Assembly (NCBI RefSeq): GCF_015330165.1
Contig: NZ_JADDXT010000002.1
Span: 3,747,646 to 3,811,645, forward strand
Length of the DNA stretch: 64,000 bases
Reading direction: 5' to 3'
Source of the DNA: Zobellia roscoffensis
GTDB taxonomy: Bacteria > Bacteroidota > Bacteroidia > Flavobacteriales > Flavobacteriaceae
The notes under the pieces are model-generated. The model did no database searches, was not told where the DNA came from, and was given only the letters and a program-made list of their open reading frames with translations. A program made the translations under genes and the position numbers. Of the stretch, positions 58,211 to 64,000 are shown piece by piece (position 1 is the first letter of the stretch; each line of letters starts with the position of its first letter).

Positions 58211-61200
58211 ATGAACATGCTCAAGAAATTCTTTTTCTCCACAAGATTGATGTCCGTTCTTTTTATAGTATTCGCCGTTGCCATGGGGCTGGGTACGTTT
58301 ATTGAAAGTAAGTACAGTACGGAAACAGCAAGAATTTGGATTTATAATACGTTGTGGTTTGAGGCTATTATGGTGTTTTTTGTTATCAATTTTATTGGTA
58401 ATATGTTCAGATATCGCCTTTTAAGGTGGGAAAAATGGGCCGTATTAACACTTCACCTTTCATGGATATTTATAATAGTTGGCGCCTTTGTTACAAGGTA
58501 TATCAGTTATGAAGGTATGATGCCAATCCGAGAGGGTAAATCAGAAAAAGTATTCTATTCAGATAAAACATATTTAACAGCTTACGTTGACGGCGAAATT
58601 AACGGTGAAGCCAAAAGAAAGACATTACAAGAAGATTTAATTGTTACGGCAGAAGACATAAAGTCCAATTTGCCTTGGAAATCTGATTTTAACGGGCAGT
58701 CTTTTTCTATTACTTATGTAGATTTTATTGATGGGGCAAAAGAAGGGATGATTCCTGATGAAAACGGAAAAACCTATTTAAAGATAGTTGAAGCAGGTGA
58801 TGGGGAGCGTCATGAGCATTTTTTAGAAAGTGGTAAAGTTTCAAGCATTCACAATGTGCTTTTTTCTTTGAACAATGAAACGGATGGGGCTATTAATATT
58901 TTTGAGAAAGACGGTGCATATAAAATAAAAACCCCTTTTGAGGGTAGTTTTATGAGAATGGCAGACCAGTTTCAAGGGCAGGTCGTTAAGGATAGCTTGC
59001 AAGAATTTCAATTGCGGTCCTTGTATTCTACAGCAGGTATGCAATTCGTTATTCCGGAGCCGGTAGTAACCGGTTCTTATGGAATAGTAAAAGTGCCAAA
59101 AGAAGAAATTACCGATGCAACTATGGATGCTTTGGTGGTTGAAATCTCAGCAAATGGCGAAACCGTTCAACAAAAATTGTTGGGAGGAAGAGGGGTTGCT
59201 GATTTTTCGGATAAGGTAACCGTAGGCGGTCTAGATTTTAGTTTGAGTTATGGTTCCAAGGTTTATGAACTTCCTTTTAGTATTAAATTGAATGATTTTA
59301 TAGCAGAGAAATACCCGGGTACAGAGCAAGGATATAAATCTTTTATGAGTAAGGTTACCGTGGAAGATGAACGCCCGTTTGATTATAAAATCTTTATGAA
59401 CAATATTTTGGATCATAGAGGGTATCGTTTCTTTCAGTCTAGTTTCCACCCAGATGAAAAAGGTACCGTTCTGTCCGTGAACCATGATCAGTGGGGTACG
59501 CGCATTACATATTTGGGGTACTATTTACTTTACATTGGTTTAATGGGTATTATGTTTTTTGGAAAAACAAGGTTTAAAGATTTAGCGGTTTCTCTGGAGA
59601 AGTTAAAAAGCAAAAAAGCAAAACTGACCACGGTTCTGGTTTTGGGAATGTTGTTGAATGTAAATGCTCAGGAACATTCAGCAGATGATGGTCATGATCA
59701 TAGTAGCACCACACCTACTCAATCTCAAATAGACTCCCTTTTGCAAACTACAATTGTTTCTGAGGAGCATGCGGAGAAGTTTGGGAAACTTGTAATTCAG
59801 GATGAAGGTGGCCGTATGAAGCCTATCCATACGTTTTCATCAGAGTTGTTAAGAAAACTAAGCTTAAAGGATGTGTATAAGGATATGAATGCCGATCAGG
59901 TGTTTTTATCCATGATGTTGAGTCCGGCAGCGTGGTACAATGCAAAATTCTTGGCTGTTGATAAAAAGGGAAAGAACGATAGTATACGACACGTAATAGG
60001 CGTTCCGGAAGGACAGAAATTTGCTAAGGCCACCGACTTCTTTGATGCTGAAGGCAATTATAAATTACAACCTTTTTTAGCAAAGGCAACTTCAACCAAT
60101 ATTCCCAATCAGTTTGATACGGATCTAAAGGATGCCAATATTCGTTTAAGTCTATTAGATCAGGCTTTAAGTGGGCGTATCATTAAAATTTTCCCATTGT
60201 TGAATGACGAAAACAACAAATGGATATCGGCTATAGAATATAGAGGAGGACAGTATCAGGTTTCGGATTCACTTTACGCCAACTTTATAAAGAATTCTGT
60301 TCCCTATTATCTAATGACTTTACGTAAAGCAAAGGAAACAGGAGACTACACTAATGCCGATAAATTGTTGGATGCTTTTAAGCAAAACCAATTGAATCAT
60401 GGTAAAGAAGTACTTCCTTCTGAAGCTAAAATCAATACGGAGGTCATCTATAATAAGCTGGATATTTTCAACACATTGTATCGCCTTTATGCTGTAGTAG
60501 GGGTGGTAATGTTCTTTATTTTGGTATTCCAGATTTTTAAAGATCGTTCTATTTGGCGGGTTTCCGTGTACGCCTTAAAGGGTACTATTTTTATTCTGTT
60601 CCTATGGCATACGGCAGGTCTTATTTTACGTTGGTATATTTCAGGACATGCCCCTTGGACAAATGCCTATGAGAGTATTCTTTACGTTTCCTGGGCAACC
60701 ATGGGAATGGGACTCTTGTTTGCTAGAAAAAGTAATATAACCATTGCAGCCTCGGCTTTTGTTGCGAGTATGTTGCTTACCATTGCGCATTGGAACTGGG
60801 TAGATCCTGCTATTTCTAATTTGGTACCGGTGCTTGATAGTTATTGGCTTATGGTTCATGTTGCCGTAATCGTTGCAAGTTATGGGCCGTTATCCGTAGC
60901 TATGATTCTTGGTTTGGTTTCTTTGTTGCTTATGATTTTTACCAACAAGAAGAACAAAGCCAAAATGGACCTGAATATTAAAGAGCTGACTATTATCAAT
61001 GAACTATCTATGACTGTAGGGCTTGTTATGCTCACCATTGGAAACTTCTTGGGAGGGCAATGGGCAAACGAAAGTTGGGGTAGATATTGGGGTTGGGATC
61101 CTAAAGAAACTTGGGCATTGATATCCATAATGGTGTATGCCTTTGTCCTTCACATACGTCTCGTACCCGCTTTACGAAGTAAATGGGCATTCAATTTTCT

Positions 61201-61390
61201 AAGTGTTATAGCTTTTGGAAGTATTATGATGACCTATTTTGGAGTGAATTATTACTTGGTAGGTCTACATAGTTACGGACAAAGTGGTGCAGCTGCAATT
61301 ACTCCAGATTATGTTTGGTATATAGCTTTAGGAGCATTGATTCTTGGTATCATAAGTTACTGGAGGTATAGGGTTAATTATGTGAAGTAG
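58211..61390 (+). CDS. CcsBA-type cytochrome c biogenesis fusion protein
   Basis: A 1059-residue fused CcsB/CcsA (system II) protein. The N-terminal ResB/CcsB-like part holds membrane spans at about 12-30, 45-65, 75-95 and 425-455 around a large periplasmic domain. The C-terminal CcsA part (about 770-1055) has eight or so spans and the heme-handling motif WGRYWGWDPKETWALI, with conserved His in HTAGLILRWYISGHAPW and HVAVIVASYG. It carries heme across the membrane and attaches it to apocytochrome c. The loop region holds a His-rich stretch (EHSADDGHDHSS, about 490). Confidence 0.93.
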   Translation: MNMLKKFFFSTRLMSVLFIVFAVAMGLGTFIESKYSTETARIWIYNTLWFEAIMVFFVINFIGNMFRYRLLRWEKWAVLTLHLSWIFIIVGAFVTRYISYEGMMPIREGKSEKVFYSDKTYLTAYVDGEINGEAKRKTLQEDLIVTAEDIKSNLPWKSDFNGQSFSITYVDFIDGAKEGMIPDENGKTYLKIVEAGDGERHEHFLESGKVSSIHNVLFSLNNETDGAINIFEKDGAYKIKTPFEGSFMRMADQFQGQVVKDSLQEFQLRSLYSTAGMQFVIPEPVVTGSYGIVKVPKEEITDATMDALVVEISANGETVQQKLLGGRGVADFSDKVTVGGLDFSLSYGSKVYELPFSIKLNDFIAEKYPGTEQGYKSFMSKVTVEDERPFDYKIFMNNILDHRGYRFFQSSFHPDEKGTVLSVNHDQWGTRITYLGYYLLYIGLMGIMFFGKTRFKDLAVSLEKLKSKKAKLTTVLVLGMLLNVNAQEHSADDGHDHSSTTPTQSQIDSLLQTTIVSEEHAEKFGKLVIQDEGGRMKPIHTFSSELLRKLSLKDVYKDMNADQVFLSMMLSPAAWYNAKFLAVDKKGKNDSIRHVIGVPEGQKFAKATDFFDAEGNYKLQPFLAKATSTNIPNQFDTDLKDANIRLSLLDQALSGRIIKIFPLLNDENNKWISAIEYRGGQYQVSDSLYANFIKNSVPYYLMTLRKAKETGDYTNADKLLDAFKQNQLNHGKEVLPSEAKINTEVIYNKLDIFNTLYRLYAVVGVVMFFILVFQIFKDRSIWRVSVYALKGTIFILFLWHTAGLILRWYISGHAPWTNAYESILYVSWATMGMGLLFARKSNITIAASAFVASMLLTIAHWNWVDPAISNLVPVLDSYWLMVHVAVIVASYGPLSVAMILGLVSLLLMIFTNKKNKAKMDLNIKELTIINELSMTVGLVMLTIGNFLGGQWANESWGRYWGWDPKETWALISIMVYAFVLHIRLVPALRSKWAFNFLSVIAFGSIMMTYFGVNYYLVGLHSYGQSGAAAITPDYVWYIALGALILGIISYWRYRVNYVK

Positions 61391-61416
61391 GGAATAATAT
61401 TTTTTTTGTAGCGGTT

Positions 61417-62004
61417 CTATTTTAGACCATTTTCTCGGGGGAATAAAATAAATAGCATACTTCTGTAATCCGTGCCCAATTTTTTTCTTAAGACAGAAAA
61501 AGCTTTGGTAATTTGAGCTTCAACTGTTTTTATGGAAACATTTAGGTGGTGGGCTATTTCTAAATTCGTTAAGCCCTCGTTTCTACTGAGTAAAAAAACC
61601 TCTCTACATTTTGGAGGTAATTTTTGTATTTCTTTTTTTATCTTGGAAATCACTTTTTCCAATGATACATCATCGTGGGCAGCAGTAGCTCTATCCAAAG
61701 CATTAAAATATTTCTGCTCAAGAACCATGGTTGAACGCTTTTTCTTGTATTGGTTAATAAATTCGTTATGAACAGATTTAAAAAGATAGTTTTGTAAAGA
61801 AGCGGTAATACTTATTTTTTTTCGTTGTTCCCAAGTTCTTAAGAATACATTTTGGAGTATATCTTCCGCTAAAGCATGGTTATTGGTCAAACTAAGTGCA
61901 TACCCATATAGTCTTTTATTGTAATGATCAACCAAATAGATAAAGGCATCTTCTTCACCTTTTTTTAATCGGCCTATTAAAAAGAGATCCTCTTTACTAC
62001 TCAT
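61417..62004 (-). CDS. ECF RNA polymerase sigma factor, divergent from fecR
   Basis: A 195-residue ECF sigma. Region 2 is at about 22-70 (YLVDHYNKRLYGYALSLTNNHALAEDILQNVFLRTWEQR), and region 4 at about 130-180 (LPPKCREVFLLSRNEGLTNLEIAHHLNVSIKTVEAQI). It is transcribed away from fecR, whereas most Bacteroidota sigma/fecR pairs run in one direction; the two share a 119-bp control region. It converges with the CcsBA gene (26 bp between stops). Confidence 0.93.
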   Translation of the reverse strand: MSSKEDLFLIGRLKKGEEDAFIYLVDHYNKRLYGYALSLTNNHALAEDILQNVFLRTWEQRKKISITASLQNYLFKSVHNEFINQYKKKRSTMVLEQKYFNALDRATAAHDDVSLEKVISKIKKEIQKLPPKCREVFLLSRNEGLTNLEIAHHLNVSIKTVEAQITKAFSVLRKKLGTDYRSMLFILFPRENGLK

Positions 62005-62123
62005 AAAAATAAGGTTAGATTATAAATTAAAACTGTAATAATTACAAATATGAAAAAAAAATTGCAAAATTATTAGGGTATTGTGAATTGGCTTTGTCAT
62101 TACTAATAGAGATAAGCTAAATT

Positions 62124-63275
62124 ATGATTCTTCCAGAAACGGAAAACCGTATTTTAAAATATTTAACCAATGAAGCAAGTGCTGATGATTTAGACTTTTT
62201 GTCTGATTGGGTGCTTGTTGAAGAAAACGAACTGCTCTTTGAAGCATATGTAAAAGTATATTTTGAAACAATGGTGGCTATGAATGAACCTGATACGGAT
62301 AAAATAAAGAAGAAGCTTTTAGAAGAAATCAAACGAGAAAAAAGGACAGTATTTAGTCCGGTAGTTTTGAAATTCATGAAATATGCCGCTGTGGCCGTAT
62401 TGTTTTTATCGTTGGGATATTTATATCAAAATGATTTTTTTAATAAAAAGAGTGATGATATACTTGTTCCAAATGAAGAACAAATTACCATTACAATGGG
62501 TAATGGGAAAATTGAAGTTTTAGATCCAAGTAGAAAAGGAAAAGTAAAGGATGTAAATGGTAATGTAGTAGGTAATCAAGAAGAATCAAAATTGACTTAT
62601 ATAGGAAATTCGTCTTCTGAAAAATTGGTTTACAATACTTTAAATGTCCCTTATGGGAAGAGGTTTGATTTGGTTTTGTCAGATGGAACTCATGTGTTTT
62701 TAAATTCAGGAACCTCTTTGCGTTACCCAGTTACATTTAGAGAGAATATGAATCGAGCGGTTTTCTTAAAAGGAGAGGCGTATTTTGATGTTACTAAAGA
62801 TAAAGATCATCCTTTTATAGTCCATGCAGATCAAATGGAGGTTAAAGTATTGGGGACAAAATTCAATGTGTCTCACTATGCAGAGGATTCGAGTATCAAT
62901 ACCGTACTTGTAGAGGGTGCGGTAGAATTATATGCTAATGAGGGCGAAAACGAAGGAGTCGTGGTTCTTGAACCGGGGTTTAAAGCCGAATTAAATAAAA
63001 ACAGCTCTCAGATTTCTTTAGAAAAAGTAAATACTAGAGTTTATACTGCTTGGACTCAAGGAAAACTCATTTTTAGAAACAGTTCTTTTCGTCAGATACG
63101 GCAAGCATTGGAAAGGAAATATAATATTTCTATACAAAACAATAATAGTGGGCTGGATGAGCAATTGTTCGATGCTACTTTTGATATTGAATCTATTGAA
63201 GAAATACTGGAGTCTTTTAGTAAAAGTTATGCTATAACCTATAAAATAATTGACAATGAAGTAATCATAGAGTAA
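62124..63275 (+). CDS. FecR-type anti-sigma factor
   Basis: A 383-residue FecR. The cytoplasmic part (about 1-75) is followed by a membrane span (about 89-108, YAAVAVLFLSLGYLYQN) and the periplasmic domain with LSDGTHVFLNSGTSLRYPVTF, GEAYFDVTKDKDHPFIVHADQMEVKVLGTKFNVS, and the C-terminal DUF4974-like YAITYKIIDNEVIIE. It should control the divergently encoded sigma in response to the receptor whose gene starts 102 bp downstream. Confidence 0.94.
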   Translation: MILPETENRILKYLTNEASADDLDFLSDWVLVEENELLFEAYVKVYFETMVAMNEPDTDKIKKKLLEEIKREKRTVFSPVVLKFMKYAAVAVLFLSLGYLYQNDFFNKKSDDILVPNEEQITITMGNGKIEVLDPSRKGKVKDVNGNVVGNQEESKLTYIGNSSSEKLVYNTLNVPYGKRFDLVLSDGTHVFLNSGTSLRYPVTFRENMNRAVFLKGEAYFDVTKDKDHPFIVHADQMEVKVLGTKFNVSHYAEDSSINTVLVEGAVELYANEGENEGVVVLEPGFKAELNKNSSQISLEKVNTRVYTAWTQGKLIFRNSSFRQIRQALERKYNISIQNNNSGLDEQLFDATFDIESIEEILESFSKSYAITYKIIDNEVIIE

Positions 63276-63293
63276 AAACCAAAGATCATAGGG

Positions 63294-63330
63294 CATAAAA
63301 AATCGGAAAATGCGGACACATTCCCCGATT
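63294..63330 (-). terminator. minus-strand terminator in the second fecR-susC gap (candidate antisense RNA end)
   Basis: On the minus strand AATCGGGGAATG and CATTTTCCGATT pair over 12 bp, with the two middle pairs as G-U, and are followed by TTTTTT. In the plus-strand RNA the middle pairs are A-C mismatches and no U-run follows. It is the same arrangement as at 24451-24476. Confidence 0.55.
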
Positions 63331-63377
63331 AGCTTGAAAGGTCCAAATTAAATTAAACCAATTAACACTGTAAAATT

Positions 63378-64000
63378 ATGAAAAAACTCTTTAACTCAAG
63401 GGGTGTGCGTCTATGCACTTTAAAATTAAGCTTGAAGATGAAACTTACCGTACTTTTTACGATAATCTCCTTGTTTCAAATACAAGCTAATACCTATTCC
63501 CAGACAAAAAAAATATCATTGAACATGCCTGATGCCACGGTGCAGGAGGTTATTCAAGAGATAGAAGAGCTTAGCGATTTTAAATTCTTGTTCAACAGAA
63601 AACATGTAGATGTCAATAAATCAGTGTCTATAAAAGTTGAGAAAAAATTAATATCTACAATTTTAGATGAGCTTTTTGATGGAACAAACGTTAAGTTCGA
63701 GATTTTAAAGAAGCAGATTATCTTAAAAAAGACCAAGATACCTATACAGGATATTAATTATTCTCCGAAGATTGGACAGGTGTTAAAGACCCTAGATCAA
63801 TTTACAGTTTCGGGAATGGTTACTGATCAAGAAGGAAGTCCATTGCCGGGGGCAAATATTATAGAAAAAGGTACTACAAACGGGATCACAGCAGATTTTG
63901 ATGGAAATTTTTCCATAGAAGTTTCGGATATCAATGCCACGCTTGTAGTCTCCTATATTGGTTTCTCTACTAAAGAAGTTGCCCTAGAGGGTCAAACCGA
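63378..64000 (+). CDS. SusC/RagA-type TonB-dependent transporter, N-terminal part
   Basis: The start of a third SusC, open at the window edge after 207 codons. From the ATG at 63378 it shows a signal peptide (KLTVLFTIISLFQIQANTYS) and an STN domain (about 55-115, ISLNMPDATVQEVIQEIEEL). A carboxypeptidase-D regulatory-like repeat (about 150-207) reads FTVSGMVTDQEGSPLPGANIIEKGT and continues to the window end. The STN domain fits with signalling to the FecR encoded upstream. Confidence 0.93.
   Translation, partial: MKKLFNSRGVRLCTLKLSLKMKLTVLFTIISLFQIQANTYSQTKKISLNMPDATVQEVIQEIEELSDFKFLFNRKHVDVNKSVSIKVEKKLISTILDELFDGTNVKFEILKKQIILKKTKIPIQDINYSPKIGQVLKTLDQFTVSGMVTDQEGSPLPGANIIEKGTTNGITADFDGNFSIEVSDINATLVVSYIGFSTKEVALEGQT

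Noticed and set aside
1..64000. CRISPR array
   Set aside because: No regularly spaced direct repeats of 20-40 bp with unique spacers were seen, and no cas gene is present. The ATGGTNGT clusters are short, irregular and in both orientations.

Overview
The window looks like a chromosomal segment of a marine-type member of the Flavobacteriaceae (Bacteroidota). The evidence is three SusC/SusD-type systems with ECF sigma/FecR partners, a T9SS type A sorting domain, Bacteroidota-only families (DUF4290, DUF6340, DUF2911), AT-rich DNA without clear Shine-Dalgarno sites, and several TAnnTTTG -7 promoter elements. I cannot name the genus from the sequence alone.

Layout. (1) 1-4.1 kb: the end of a SusC gene, its SusD, a secreted endonuclease/exonuclease/phosphatase (EEP) protein, and an ECF sigma factor with no FecR beside it. 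(2) 4.8-20.7 kb: a strongly AT-rich defence island, all on the + strand. It holds an MmeI-like methyltransferase + membrane protein + helicase + GIY-YIG nuclease operon, three small unknown genes, a Septu-like ATPase/HNH pair, and a tightly coupled operon of a uracil-glycosylase-like protein, an EVE-domain McrB and McrC. (3) 21.2-31.6 kb: a secreted non-specific DNA/RNA endonuclease lipoprotein, then ECF sigma, FecR, SusC, SusD, a second EEP protein and a calcineurin-like phosphatase lipoprotein. Together they suggest uptake of nucleic acid or other phosphoester material. (4) 31.9-34.3 kb: an unknown gene and a tyrosine recombinase next to a tRNA-Met gene. (5) 34.4-61.4 kb: ordinary core genes (HU, fmt, recQ, murA, photolyase operon, an SSS symporter/PIG-L operon, maf/kdsC, and the cytochrome c biogenesis fusion). 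(6) 61.4-64 kb: another ECF sigma/FecR pair and the start of a third SusC.

Main observations. Three non-coding stretches, at about 4.1-4.3, 20.8-21.0 and 31.65-31.9 kb, carry clusters of an octamer ATGGTNGT in both orientations. They sit at the edges of the accessory blocks, and the last one touches the recombinase operon, so they may mark module boundaries or recombination sites. Both complete FecR-SusC gaps contain a hairpin that is fully paired only in the minus-strand RNA and is followed by a U-run on that strand, as expected for the end of a cis-antisense RNA over the susC leader. The glycosylase-like/EVE-McrB/McrC operon and the methyltransferase/helicase/GIY-YIG operon are the best candidates for poorly described defence systems.

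All functional calls rest on reading motifs and gene order. No database search was run.
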